Shown here: in pieces, positions 7,465 to 16,115 of the stretch
Position numbering within the stretch: the stretch's first letter is position 1
Layout: the number at the start of each line of letters is the position of its first letter
Assembly (NCBI GenBank): GCA_900770445.1
Contig: CAAGKO010000018.1
Coordinates: 1 to 46,071 of the forward strand
Length of the DNA: 46,071 nucleotides
Reading direction: 5' to 3'
Source of the DNA: an uncultured Oribacterium sp.
GTDB lineage: Bacteria > Bacillota > Clostridia > Lachnospirales > Lachnospiraceae
Made by a program: the position numbers and the translations under genes
The notes under the pieces: generated by a model
Databases searched by the model: none
Told to the model about the DNA's origin: nothing
The model's input: the letters and a program-made list of their open reading frames with translations, nothing else

Positions 7465-8175
7465 TTATGCTTTCGTGAAATGACGCGCGACGCCACTCGC
7501 CACGAGGAGCGCCAGCATTGCCCCGACGAAGGTGGAGGCGATGCGCAGTGCGCAGTCGGAGAAGAAGCCCTCCGGCAGCATGTTGATCATACGGCTCTCG
7601 CGCGGGTCAAACATCCAGTTTCCCTGACTGAAGAAGATTTCGTGAAAGGCCGTGAAGACCCGCGTGAAGTCGATCATGGCGAGGAACGCGATGACGGCGA
7701 CGAGCCCGAGGATCAGCAGGCAGGCACGGATGAAACCGCGGCTCAGATACCCGAGTGCAGCACGCGGACCGGCGACGACGATCAGGAAGCCGGCGATGGC
7801 GATGCAGCTGAGGATCGCGAGGGAGCGGACGACGAGGCAGATCACGAAGAGCTTCCGGACATCCGCCATGTGGGACTTCTCATTTTCGTTGTAGAACTCC
7901 GTCGTGCCGCCGTTGATGGTCGTTTCGACGATGAGGTTTTCGCGGTCGCCTCGCAGGTACACCATCGTCTGATGCATGACGTCGCAGAGGTCGTCCATCG
8001 TCATCTCGTCGCCCATCCAGGTCTGCATGTCATCGAGGACCTGGTAGTGCTCGAACTCATCACGATAGAAGCCCGGCGTCCAGTAGGTGACCGCCTCGAA
8101 GCTCGTGACGAAGGTGATGAAGATGAGAAGCACGGCAAACACGATGCCGAGAAAGCCACGTAAATGATGACGCAT
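7465..8175 (-). CDS. lit: Lit-type lipoprotein intramolecular transacylase (DUF1461/TIGR01906)
   Basis: 236 residues with about four membrane spans (near 8-28, 107-133, 148-168 and 212-230). A large extracytoplasmic loop between spans 1 and 2 holds MGDEMTMDDL and EKSHMADVRKLF (His102). A second conserved stretch, FHEIFF (His178), then NWMFDP and LPEGFF, precedes the last span. These are the hallmarks of the DUF1461 family. Members characterised in Enterococcus and Bacillus (Lit) move an acyl chain from the lipoprotein diacylglyceryl group to the N-terminal Cys, giving lyso-form lipoproteins; two conserved His are catalytic. GGAGG sits 6 nt before the ATG. The next gene upstream encodes an abundant-type lipoprotein. 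The assignment is by motif memory, so the enzymatic call is moderately confident. Confidence 0.75.
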   Translation of the reverse strand: MRHHLRGFLGIVFAVLLIFITFVTSFEAVTYWTPGFYRDEFEHYQVLDDMQTWMGDEMTMDDLCDVMHQTMVYLRGDRENLIVETTINGGTTEFYNENEKSHMADVRKLFVICLVVRSLAILSCIAIAGFLIVVAGPRAALGYLSRGFIRACLLILGLVAVIAFLAMIDFTRVFTAFHEIFFSQGNWMFDPRESRMINMLPEGFFSDCALRIASTFVGAMLALLVASGVARHFTKA

Positions 8176-8302
8176 AAGATGCCTCCGATATATGTTCAGG
8201 TTCTTTCGTAATTTTCAGCCTCTAGTGTAGCATGATTTCGAGAGGGACGACAGCTTCCTTCTATAAATCAATCGCAGATCGAGCGGAGGGCAGCCAATGA
8301 AA

Positions 8303-8339
8303 AAGAGCTGTTCAGCCCTGTATGGGGTGAACAGCTCTT
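8303..8339 (-). terminator. Terminator of the FKBP lipoprotein gene
   Basis: A near-perfect 16-bp stem (AAGAGCTGTTCA arm) with a short loop is followed on the minus strand by CTCTTTTTC. It separates the FKBP gene from lit. Confidence 0.85.
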
Positions 8340-8360
8340 CTGAAAACAGGATGTTATATA

Positions 8361-9647
8361 TCAGCCCTGTGCGGCCGTGGTCTCTTCCGCAGCCTCGGCA
8401 GTGGTTTCGTCCGCTACCATCGTTTCAGCGGCGGCCTCGGTCGCTGCAGCGCTGGTCTCGGTGGTCTCCACGACCTTCACCTGCGTCTGCACGTAGTCGA
8501 GGACAGCCTTGTTCACAGCCTCCTCCTTCACGGAGTCGCCACCGTACTGCTCGATGAGCTGGATCTTGTTGAGCTCCTTGCCGGCGAGGCCGCTGAGCTC
8601 TGCAGCAAGCTCGTCGATCAGCTGATCGTTTGACTTGATGCCCTGCTCATTCGCGATGGCCGCAACGACCATTCTCTGCTTCGCATAGTCGGTCGCGTAG
8701 CTGGAGATTTCCTCCTTGAAATCATCGACGCTCATGCCGTACATGTTCAGCATATCCGCGAGGCCGTGGCCGTACTGCTTCGCCGTCGATACCTCCTGAG
8801 AAATCACATAGTCCTCTGCGTACTTCTGCATCGCATCGGAAACGGTGAACTCCGACGCATCCACGATCTGCTGCAGCGCATCCTGCTGGATCGTGTTGTT
8901 GTACTGATAGTCGACCTGTGCCTGGAGAAGCGCCTGCTGCTCTACGCGGAAGGAAGCCACATCGGATGCCTTCGAGCCCATGTCCGCCGCATGCTCCTTC
9001 ACCCACTGATCGGTGAGCTCCGGCATAGTGGATACCTTATTGACCGTGACATCAAACACAGCTGGCTTACCGGCGAGGTCCGGGTTTTTCGGATAGGACT
9101 CCGGGAAGGTCACATTGACCTCGAGCTTCTCGCCCTTCTTCGCGCCGATCAGCTGGTCCTCGAAACCATCGATGAAGCTGCCGGAGCCGAGTACGAGATC
9201 GTAGTTGGTACCTGAACCGCCGTCAAACGCCTCGCCGTCCATCTTTCCGACGAAGTCAATGTTTACAGTATCGCCTTCCTTCGCTGCGTCCTCGGTCTCC
9301 GTGAGGTAGTTCTTGCGGAGGTAGTCGATCTGGGAATTCACCATGTCCTCATCAACGGTCAGCTTCGGGCTGGTCTCGACGGTGATGCCCGTGAGGTCAC
9401 AGAGCTTCACCGTACCCATGTCACTGAACTTCGGAAGCTCCGGAACCTCCGTCGCTTCAAGAGCCTGGATCTCCGGATCATCCGCGCTGAGCTGGGAAGC
9501 GGTCGCGGTATCGGATGCACTTGCGTCCGTCGCCTCTGCCGCCGCAGCGGTGGTCGCCTCCGGGGTCTTGTTCGATGAGCCGCAGGCCGCGAGCGCCATC
9601 ACACTTACCGCCACAGCGGCGGTCAGAATCAGTCTGTTCTTTTTCAT
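8361..9647 (-). CDS. Trigger-factor-like FKBP peptidyl-prolyl isomerase, lipoprotein
   Basis: 428 residues. A signal peptide ends in a lipobox, MALAAC (Cys22), followed by an Ala/Thr/Glu-rich linker. An FKBP domain lies at about 120-205 (GDTVNIDFVGKMDGEAFDGG, then GSGSFIDGFEDQLIGAKKGE). Residues 210-395 are helical and match the chaperone C-domain of trigger factor. The tail (about 398-428) is again Thr/Glu/Ala-rich. It probably acts outside the membrane as a folding factor for secreted proteins, as PrsA does in Bacillus; that role is inferred. GAGGAG precedes the ATG. It is monocistronic, with its own terminator. The cytosolic trigger factor would be a separate gene, as this copy is exported. 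Confidence 0.88.
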   Translation of the reverse strand: MKKNRLILTAAVAVSVMALAACGSSNKTPEATTAAAAEATDASASDTATASQLSADDPEIQALEATEVPELPKFSDMGTVKLCDLTGITVETSPKLTVDEDMVNSQIDYLRKNYLTETEDAAKEGDTVNIDFVGKMDGEAFDGGSGTNYDLVLGSGSFIDGFEDQLIGAKKGEKLEVNVTFPESYPKNPDLAGKPAVFDVTVNKVSTMPELTDQWVKEHAADMGSKASDVASFRVEQQALLQAQVDYQYNNTIQQDALQQIVDASEFTVSDAMQKYAEDYVISQEVSTAKQYGHGLADMLNMYGMSVDDFKEEISSYATDYAKQRMVVAAIANEQGIKSNDQLIDELAAELSGLAGKELNKIQLIEQYGGDSVKEEAVNKAVLDYVQTQVKVVETTETSAAATEAAAETMVADETTAEAAEETTAAQG

Positions 9648-9693
9648 AATTTTCTCCTCAGTTCTAGATTTTATGACATAAAAGTTCAGTGAA

Positions 9694-9759
9694 GGGCCCC
9701 GGCTTAGATTTCACCGGTCTCGGAGTACTGACCTCCGCAGCCGGCCCGCCGGGGACCCT
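9694..9759 (-). other. Possible long stem-loop after the aminopeptidase gene
   Basis: Arms GGGCCCCGGC (9694-9703) and CCGGGGACCC (9750-9759) can pair over about 9 bp with one mismatch across a 46-nt loop. No T-run follows on the minus strand, so it is a poor intrinsic terminator. It lies between the M18 gene and the FKBP gene. Confidence 0.3.
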
Positions 9760-9769
9760 GACTGAAAAA

Positions 9770-11161
9770 TTATTTATTAAACGCCTTAAACGCCTTATAG
9801 GTGTAGTACACGTCGAGCTTCGAGGTGATCTCGAACGGTGCGTGCATCGCGAGTACCGGCACACCGAGGTCCACGGTATCGACGTCCATGTTGGCGATGA
9901 ACATCGCCACGGTTCCGCCACCGCCGAGGTCCACACGGCCGAGCTCGCCGATCTGCCACATCACGTTCTCATCGTCCATGTACTTGATAACGCGCTGCAT
10001 GATCTCCGCCGACGCATCGTTGGAGCCGGACTTGCCACAGGAGCCGGTGTACTTCGTGAGGACCGGTCCACGGTTCATGTAGGAAGCATTGTTCGCCTCG
10101 AACGCATCCGGGAAGGTCGGATCGAAGGCAGCATTGACATCTGCCGACAGACACAGCGATGCACGCAGTACATCGCGCACGCGCTCACCCTCAGCCTCTG
10201 CGAGGTCCTCCATATAGTGAAGCAGCATATCGCCGGACATACCGGTGTTTCCGACGGAACCGATCTCCTCCTTATCGACGAGGGCAGTCACGGTGGTGTA
10301 CTCCGGCTTCTTCGTCTCGATCTCGGCCATCAGCGCGGTGTACGCACAGACCTTATCGTCCTGGCCATAGGCACCGACCATGGAGCGGTCGAAGCCGATA
10401 TCGACGGCATGCTGTGCCGGTACCATCGTGAGCTCTGCACGCAGGAAGTCCGCCTCGGTGATGCCGTACATCTCGTTGAGGATCGACAGCACCTTCAGCT
10501 TGAACGCCTGCTTCACTTCCGGATCAGCGATCGGTGTCGAGCCGAGAAGCACATTCAACTCCTCGCCCTTGATGCCGTCCGCGAGGGTACGCTTCACCTG
10601 CTCCTGCGCGAGGTGCGGCAGAAGGTCGGATACGACGAAGACCGGATCCCCCGGCTTCTCACCGAGATCGAGGTCGATGGCGCGACCGTCACGCAGCATC
10701 ACACGACCGTGCAGCGCGAGCGGTGTCACGGCCCACTGATACTTCTTGATGCCACCATAGTAGTGCGTCTTGAAGAACGCGAGCTCTTCCTTCTCATAGA
10801 GTGGATTCGGCTTCAGATCGAGACGCGGGCTGTCGATGTGGGCGATGTTGAAATGCACACCCTCATCGAGCGGACGCTTACCGATGGTAGTCAGTATGAT
10901 GCTCTTGCCACGGTTATCGAAATATACCTTGTCGCCGTTCTTATACTTCTTCGAACGCTCGAATGGCATGTAGCCATTCTCCTCTGCGATCCGGATCGTC
11001 TCACGTACCGCCTCACGCTCGATCTTCGCATGATCGAGGAACGCCTTGTAGCCCTCGCAGAACGCCATGGCCTTCTCTATGTCCTCCGGACGTTCCATGC
11101 CGATGTTCTGAATCTTATAGCAGAGCTTCTCCTCGAGCTTCTGTCCTTCTGTCTTCGCCAT
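9770..11161 (-). CDS. M18 family aminopeptidase (aspartyl aminopeptidase-like)
   Basis: 463 residues, typical of bacterial M18 zinc aminopeptidases. Metal and catalytic motifs appear in order: HIDSPRLDL (about 107-115, first zinc His and Asp), GQDDKVCA (about 271-278, bridging Asp), DKEEIGS (about 303-309, catalytic Glu pair) and the C-terminal LAMHAPFE (last zinc His). It is a cytosolic enzyme that removes N-terminal residues, often acidic, and forms large tetrahedral complexes in known cases. It starts 62 nt after the lepB stop on the same strand, so the two may be co-transcribed. Substrate preference cannot be fixed from sequence. Confidence 0.94.
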   Translation of the reverse strand: MAKTEGQKLEEKLCYKIQNIGMERPEDIEKAMAFCEGYKAFLDHAKIEREAVRETIRIAEENGYMPFERSKKYKNGDKVYFDNRGKSIILTTIGKRPLDEGVHFNIAHIDSPRLDLKPNPLYEKEELAFFKTHYYGGIKKYQWAVTPLALHGRVMLRDGRAIDLDLGEKPGDPVFVVSDLLPHLAQEQVKRTLADGIKGEELNVLLGSTPIADPEVKQAFKLKVLSILNEMYGITEADFLRAELTMVPAQHAVDIGFDRSMVGAYGQDDKVCAYTALMAEIETKKPEYTTVTALVDKEEIGSVGNTGMSGDMLLHYMEDLAEAEGERVRDVLRASLCLSADVNAAFDPTFPDAFEANNASYMNRGPVLTKYTGSCGKSGSNDASAEIMQRVIKYMDDENVMWQIGELGRVDLGGGGTVAMFIANMDVDTVDLGVPVLAMHAPFEITSKLDVYYTYKAFKAFNK

Positions 11162-11223
11162 AATATATCCTCCTTTAAAGCAGCCTCCTCATTTTATCGG
11201 CTGTCTGTGTTATTTCTGTGAAA

Positions 11224-12156
11224 TCAGTTCACGCTGCCCATATCCGTGAGCGGCCAGTACTTGAAGTACACCTTCGCCACCATCTTGTCGCGGGAAACCA
11301 TGTTGTACTCACCCCAGTAACGGGCATCGAGCGAGTTGTTCCGGTTGTCGCCGAGCATGTAGTAGCTGCCCTCCGGCACCGTCACATCCACCTCCGGGAA
11401 CTGCTGCCCGTCGACGATCATCGGCTCCGGCAGATAGGTCTCGGTGATGGCTTCACCATTCACATAAACCGTACCGATCGGCACCTCCACACTCGAGCCG
11501 TCTGCATTCTTCCCGATTTTGATGTTGTGGAACTCGGACGCATCCGCGGTCCCGGTCTGTCGGATCTCGATGTGATCCCCCGGCATACCGATGACACGCT
11601 TCACATAGTATATGACGGAGTTCTTCTTATCCTCGCGTCCACAGTACGGACATACGCCCTCATCGGTCTCGCGGTAGCTCTGCCCGCAGCCCTTGCACTT
11701 GTACCCATAGACGAAGATGGCAATGTCTCCACGTTCCACCTCCCCAAAGGTATACTTGAGCCGGGAGCCGAAAACGCGCGCCCCGGCCATGATCGTGTCC
11801 TGCATGGAGCCCGTCGGGATCGTCGAGTTCGCGATGATGAAGTTATTGAGACAGAACGCCAGCACCGCCGCCACCGCGATGACCTTCACCCAGTCGATGA
11901 TCTCCCCAAGCAGCGTCGTCGGCTGCTCCCCGTCATCGGACTTCTTTGGTCTCCGCTTCTTTCCACCAGCTGTCCGAACAGGTGCCGCTACATCACCGGC
12001 CCCCTCATTCTCAGGCTCCATCCGGGCTGCACCCTGATCGCCGACATTGGCCTCGGAAGCCGATGTGGAATTCTCAGCCTCCCCCTCGTCGGAAGAAGAC
12101 ACGTTATCCACATGATGCCCATCACTGTCCACGACATCGAAAAATTTATTATCCAT
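11224..12156 (-). CDS. lepB: Type I signal peptidase with zinc-ribbon insertion
   Basis: 310 residues from the ATG at 12156, which has CAGGAG 9 nt upstream; an in-frame ATG at 12195 lacks a ribosome site. A long charged cytoplasmic N-terminus (1-85) precedes one membrane span (about 88-110). The catalytic Ser117 is in IPTGSMQ and the general base Lys186 in YYVKRVIGMPGD; the box GDNRNNSLDARYWG is near the C-terminus. Between the Ser and Lys boxes lies a CxxC...CxxC cluster (Cys154, 157, 169, 172), which looks like a zinc ribbon or rubredoxin knuckle on the extracytoplasmic side. It cleaves signal peptides of secreted proteins. An extended -10 (TGTTAAAAT, 12219-12227) may drive it. Confidence 0.95.
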   Translation of the reverse strand: MDNKFFDVVDSDGHHVDNVSSSDEGEAENSTSASEANVGDQGAARMEPENEGAGDVAAPVRTAGGKKRRPKKSDDGEQPTTLLGEIIDWVKVIAVAAVLAFCLNNFIIANSTIPTGSMQDTIMAGARVFGSRLKYTFGEVERGDIAIFVYGYKCKGCGQSYRETDEGVCPYCGREDKKNSVIYYVKRVIGMPGDHIEIRQTGTADASEFHNIKIGKNADGSSVEVPIGTVYVNGEAITETYLPEPMIVDGQQFPEVDVTVPEGSYYMLGDNRNNSLDARYWGEYNMVSRDKMVAKVYFKYWPLTDMGSVN

Positions 12157-12336
12157 ACTGTTTTCTCCTGTTCTATTGCGTCCGCTTGTGTGCACTGCAC
12201 GCTCTCCCGGACCCTCCTATTTTAACAGATAGCGCAGAAATGTATAGATTTCACACAGCCACTTCACCTATTTTTAAGACAATCGTCACAGTTCCGGCAG
12301 GAGTCCCGGAGGGGCTCCTGTCCAGACTATAAAAAG

Positions 12337-12368
12337 AGGGCAGCCGGAGCCTGCGCTCTGACTGCCCT
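12337..12368 (-). terminator. pckA terminator
   Basis: AGGGCAG/CTGCCCT outer arms with an inner GGAGC/GCTC pairing give a stable hairpin, followed on the minus strand by CTCTTTTTA. It lies 22 nt after the pckA stop. Confidence 0.85.
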
Positions 12369-12390
12369 ATATGAATGGTAAAGATTGATA

Positions 12391-13995
12391 TTAAAGCTGA
12401 GGACCAGCTGCAACGAGTGCCTTACCAGCCTCGTTACCCTCGTACTTGACGAAGTTCTTCTGGAATCTCTGTGCGAGATCCTTTGCCTTCTCCTCCCACT
12501 CAGATGCATTTGCATAAGTGTCGCGAGGATCGAGGATAGCAGAATCTACACCTGGAAGCTCGGTCGGAACCTCGAAATCGAAGAACGGGATCTTCTTGGT
12601 CGGAGCCTTGGCAACATCGCCATTCTGGATAGCAGTGATGATTCCACGAGTATCCTTGATGGAGATTCTCTTGCCGGTGCCGTTCCAGCCGGTGTTTACG
12701 AGGTAAGCCTTTGCGCCGGACTTCTCCATTCTCTTTACGAGCTCCTCAGCATACTTTGTAGGATGAAGCTCGAGGAATGCCTGACCGAAGCAAGCAGAGA
12801 AGGTCGGTGTCGGCTCCGTGATACCACGCTCTGTACCAGCAAGCTTTGCAGTGAATCCGCTCAGGAAGTAGTACTTGGTCTGCTCCGGAGTAAGGATGGA
12901 TACTGGTGGCAGTACGCCGAATGCATCTGCAGAAAGGAAGATTACGTTCTCTGCTGCAGGACCGTGAGAGATCGGCTTAACGATCTTCTCGATGTGGTCG
13001 ATCGGGTAAGATACACGAGTGTTCTCGGTTACGGACTTATCGCTGAAGTCAAGCTTGCCGTTCTCGTCTACGGTTACGTTCTCGAGAAGAGCGTCTCTTC
13101 TGATGGCACCGTAGATATCCGGCTCAGCTTCCTTATCAAGGTTGATAACCTTTGCGTAGCAGCCACCCTCGAAGTTGAATACGCCGTTGTCATCCCAGCC
13201 GTGCTCATCATCGCCGATGAGGAGTCTGGTAGGATCGGTGGAAAGGGTGGTCTTACCTGTTCCGGACAGACCGAAGAATACGCAGGTGTGCTCGCCGTTG
13301 AAATCGGTGTTTGCAGAGCAGTGCATGGAAGCGATGCCCTTCAGCGGGAGGTAGTAGTTCATCATAGAGAACATACCCTTCTTCATCTCTCCGCCGTACC
13401 AGGTGTTTACGATTACCTGCTCGTGGCTGGTGATGTTGAAGACAACTGCGGTCTCACTGTTGAGTCCGAGCTCCTTCCAGTTCTCAACCTTCGCCTTGGA
13501 TGCGTTGTAAACAACGAAATCCGGCTCGAAGTTCGCCTCTTCCTCAGCGGTCGGACGGATGAACATGTTCTTTACGAAGTGAGCCTGCCAAGCAACCTCC
13601 ATGATGAAACGAACAGCCATACGAGTGTCCTTGTTGGCACCACAGAAGCCATCGATGACATAGAGCTTCTTACCGGAGAGCTCCTTCTTTGCGATGTCCT
13701 TTACAGCTGCCCATGCTTCCTCGGAAGCCGGGTGGTTATCATTCTTATACTCATCAGAGGTCCACCATACAGTGTCCTTGGAGTTCTCATCCATAACGAT
13801 GAACTTATCCTTAGGAGAACGACCGGTGTAAACGCCAGTGAATACGTCTACAGCGCCGAGCTCTGTCTGGAAGCCCTTCTCATAACCTGTAAGACCTTCC
13901 TTGGTCTCCTCTGCGAACAGCTCCTCGTATGATGGATTGTATACGATTTCTGTTGTGTCAGTAATGCCATACTTCGTTAAATCAATCTTTGCCAT
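12391..13995 (-). CDS. pckA: ATP-dependent phosphoenolpyruvate carboxykinase
   Basis: 534 residues, the normal length. Visible motifs are YTGRSPKDKF (about 56-65, substrate Arg), the P-loop GLSGTGKTTLS (about 242-252), the metal/ATP motif GDDEHGWDDN (about 262-271), and ENTRVSYPI with the Arg that binds PEP. The enzyme interconverts oxaloacetate plus ATP with PEP, CO2 and ADP; in anaerobic fermenters it often runs in the carboxylating direction to make ATP and succinate. Codon choice differs from its GC-rich neighbours (GTT, GAA and TCT more common), which fits high expression. It is a single-gene unit with a consensus promoter, a CcpA-like site just after it, and a terminator. Confidence 0.97.
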   Translation of the reverse strand: MAKIDLTKYGITDTTEIVYNPSYEELFAEETKEGLTGYEKGFQTELGAVDVFTGVYTGRSPKDKFIVMDENSKDTVWWTSDEYKNDNHPASEEAWAAVKDIAKKELSGKKLYVIDGFCGANKDTRMAVRFIMEVAWQAHFVKNMFIRPTAEEEANFEPDFVVYNASKAKVENWKELGLNSETAVVFNITSHEQVIVNTWYGGEMKKGMFSMMNYYLPLKGIASMHCSANTDFNGEHTCVFFGLSGTGKTTLSTDPTRLLIGDDEHGWDDNGVFNFEGGCYAKVINLDKEAEPDIYGAIRRDALLENVTVDENGKLDFSDKSVTENTRVSYPIDHIEKIVKPISHGPAAENVIFLSADAFGVLPPVSILTPEQTKYYFLSGFTAKLAGTERGITEPTPTFSACFGQAFLELHPTKYAEELVKRMEKSGAKAYLVNTGWNGTGKRISIKDTRGIITAIQNGDVAKAPTKKIPFFDFEVPTELPGVDSAILDPRDTYANASEWEEKAKDLAQRFQKNFVKYEGNEAGKALVAAGPQL

Positions 13996-14135
13996 TCTGT
14001 TTAACCTCTTTCTCTTCTCTGGTTACCAGTCAGCGAAATCCATGGGGAACTTCCGTGCGCTTCCGACCTCTCTCTGATATTTTCAGAAAGCATCGGACGC
14101 TGCCGAAAGCGGTGGATTCCTCTATCCGCGAGCAA

Positions 14136-14193
14136 AAAAGCGCTTACATTTTCCGCTCGTTAATTATTATACACGATATTGTTTCTTTGTCGA
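14136..14193 (-). promoter_or_regulatory. pckA promoter with a cre-like site downstream
   Basis: On the minus strand a -35 TCGACA (14193-14188), 16 bp and a -10 TATAAT (14171-14166) put the transcript start near 14159. ATGTAAGCGCTTTT (14149-14136) fits the CcpA cre consensus WTGNAANCGNWNNCW in all but the last C. It lies at about +10 to +24, a place where CcpA would act as a roadblock. The rest of the 13,996-14,300 gap is an untranslated leader of about 160 nt and the terminator of cbiK; no gene was seen. Confidence 0.65.
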
Positions 14194-14263
14194 TACAATT
14201 AATTTAATTTTTAACAAAGTTTTACTTAATATCCATGAGAGGGCCGTCCGCCATGCGTAGAAA

Positions 14264-14288
14264 AAGAGGCGCCCATAAGGCGCCTCTT
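14264..14288 (-). terminator. Terminator after the cbiK-like gene
   Basis: A perfect 10-bp stem (AAGAGGCGCC/GGCGCCTCTT) with a 5-nt loop is followed by TTTTTC on the minus strand. Confidence 0.9.
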
Positions 14289-14300
14289 ACGTAAGTGTGA

Positions 14301-15935
14301 TTATTTCTTTACCGGATTTGAAACCTTCACCATGTGGTCGTACCACTTTCCTTTCTTTCCGATGAGGGCGAGCGGGAATTCCTCGTCGAGGGCCGGTACC
14401 GGGACGTCGAAGCCGTTCACGACTTCTTCGGTGCCATCTGAGTACTTCACGGTATCCTTCGTCGGCTGGAGAAGCTCCGCGCCGTCCTTCTTCGCATCCT
14501 CCGCGCTTCCCGGGAAGAGGTTCTGGATGTTCTCGGAGGCAAGGCTCACATGGATCGTCATCTGGCCGTCCTTCACGGTGAGTACGCCCTTTCCGTCCTC
14601 GGCTTCGTTCACGTGGAACATGCTGCTGTCCGTGGTGAAGTCTGCCGCATAGGTACCATCCTCGAGGGCGTCTGCATTGGCCTCAGAGGTACTGTCGGAA
14701 GACGTCGTCGTACCGGTCGGTGCACCGATCACGGCTGCGGTATGCTCGACGTAGATCTGCTCGATGGCAGGGATGCCGCCGAGACCGCCGATCTGGCAGG
14801 TTACGGTATCGAAGGCGTAGGATGCGAGGAACTGGCTCTTCCAGGAGTCGTCATCGTCGCCGGCCATGTCGTTGTTCGCGTGATCACCGGCCACGACCAT
14901 GAGCGGACGAAGCACAACCTTCTGATAGCCCGCCTCCTTGATGCGCTCGATCACGGCTTCGCAGGCGGTCTCCGCCGGCTTTCCTTCGACCGTGCCAATG
15001 TAGACATTCCCATACGCAAGCTCGTCCATCTGGGTCTGCATCTGCGTGTAGGTCACCGCGGCTGCGTGGCTCGTGCCATGGCCCATGAAAACGAAGGCGG
15101 TGCTGTCCTTCGCTGCAGCCTCGAGGCTCTCATAGCCGGCGGCCTTCACCGCCTCGGCAGTCAATGCCTCGGCCACGGCCTTCTTGTCGGCATTGGTCTC
15201 GGAACCGTCCTTACCGACCTCACCGAGCAGCGGCTCCGCAATCTCGATGGTCTCGATTCTATCCTTATAGGACTCGGCAGCCGCACAGAGCTCGTCGTAC
15301 TCCGCACCGTGCATGAGGTGCGTCGGCTGGATCACGAGATGCTTGACGCCGTTGTCGACGGCACGCTGCAGCGCCTGGTCCATGTTGTCGATCTTCTCGC
15401 CGTCACGCGCCTGCACGTGGTTGATGATGATCTGTGCGGTGAAGGCACGGCGCACCGACCAGTCCGGATACGCCGCCTGCAGCGTCTTCTCGATCCCGCC
15501 GATGTCCTGCGCACGGCTGTCGTTGAAGGAGGTGCCGAAGCTCACGACGAGAAGCTCCTTCTCGCCTATACCGTCCTCGTTCAGCGGATCATCCTTGCCG
15601 GCATCACCGGTGTCGCGGCCGAAGTAATCCGGATCGGCCTCCTCACCCTCTACGAGCGCCTTCTGCGCATCTGTCAGCTGGTCCCAGGCCGCCTTCGCCG
15701 CCGCACACTGCGCATCGGTATCCTCGGTCCGCTCCTGCACATAGATCGCATCGATCAGCGCAGCCACATGATCTGCGGCTGCCTGATCTGCCTCCGCACT
15801 GTCCTCCGTCGCCGCCTCGGTCGTGGCTGCCACGGTCGTGGCCGCTACCGTCGTCTCCGCCGGCTTCGCCTGACCACAGGCCGACAGCGCCGCCGCCATC
15901 ATCAGCATCAGTACCGTATACTTCGATTTTCTCAT
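14301..15935 (-). CDS. cbiK: CbiK-like sirohydrochlorin cobaltochelatase, exported lipoprotein with extra C-terminal domain
   Basis: 544 residues; cytosolic CbiK has about 260. A signal peptide with lipobox ALSAC (Cys20) and a Thr/Ala/Glu-rich linker lead to a helical segment (about 50-100). The CbiK chelatase core (about 125-400) holds LLVVSFGTSFNDSR, the metal-site His in QPTHLMHGAEYDE, and FVFMGHGTSHAA. After a Ser/Thr linker, residues 430-544 form a beta-rich domain (DGTYAADF, GKGVLTVKDGQMTIHVSL, then GKKGKWYDHMVKVSNP) that resembles domains on surface heme- or iron-binding proteins (NEAT-like; my inference). Export argues against a role in cobalamin synthesis; Desulfovibrio has a periplasmic CbiK that binds heme, so a heme or metal handling role outside the cell is plausible. 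GGGGGGAG precedes the start. Confidence 0.8.
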   Translation of the reverse strand: MRKSKYTVLMLMMAAALSACGQAKPAETTVAATTVAATTEAATEDSAEADQAAADHVAALIDAIYVQERTEDTDAQCAAAKAAWDQLTDAQKALVEGEEADPDYFGRDTGDAGKDDPLNEDGIGEKELLVVSFGTSFNDSRAQDIGGIEKTLQAAYPDWSVRRAFTAQIIINHVQARDGEKIDNMDQALQRAVDNGVKHLVIQPTHLMHGAEYDELCAAAESYKDRIETIEIAEPLLGEVGKDGSETNADKKAVAEALTAEAVKAAGYESLEAAAKDSTAFVFMGHGTSHAAAVTYTQMQTQMDELAYGNVYIGTVEGKPAETACEAVIERIKEAGYQKVVLRPLMVVAGDHANNDMAGDDDDSWKSQFLASYAFDTVTCQIGGLGGIPAIEQIYVEHTAAVIGAPTGTTTSSDSTSEANADALEDGTYAADFTTDSSMFHVNEAEDGKGVLTVKDGQMTIHVSLASENIQNLFPGSAEDAKKDGAELLQPTKDTVKYSDGTEEVVNGFDVPVPALDEEFPLALIGKKGKWYDHMVKVSNPVKK

Positions 15936-16115
15936 CTGGTTTCTCCCCCCTGTTGTGATTTATATATGTTCCATTTTTATGTATCCGCATCCTTTTGATA
16001 AGGAAACGCTAACAGCATACCACAGATATTCTCTTTTCTGCTATACTATACGAAATTGTTTGCGTAGTATGAAAGCAAATCCTGAACATGGTACTGAATC
16101 ATTCATGATGTGGTG

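Noticed and set aside
9689..11221. A 510-codon open frame on the plus strand
   Set aside because: It lies fully antisense to the M18 aminopeptidase, whose catalytic motifs are intact; the translated product is His/Arg/Leu-rich with no domain, as expected for a GC-rich antisense shadow.
12298..12320. CAGGAGTCCC-GGA-GGGGCTCCTG hairpin between lepB and pckA
   Set aside because: A strong stem, but no T-run on either strand and close to the real pckA terminator; kept out of the feature list as function is unclear.
12385..13932. A 515-codon open frame opposite pckA
   Set aside because: pckA has promoter, ribosome site and all motifs; the opposite frame has none and is a codon-bias shadow.
14550..15998. 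A 482-codon plus-strand frame opposite the cbiK-like gene
   Set aside because: Shadow frame; the real gene has a signal peptide, chelatase motifs and a terminator.
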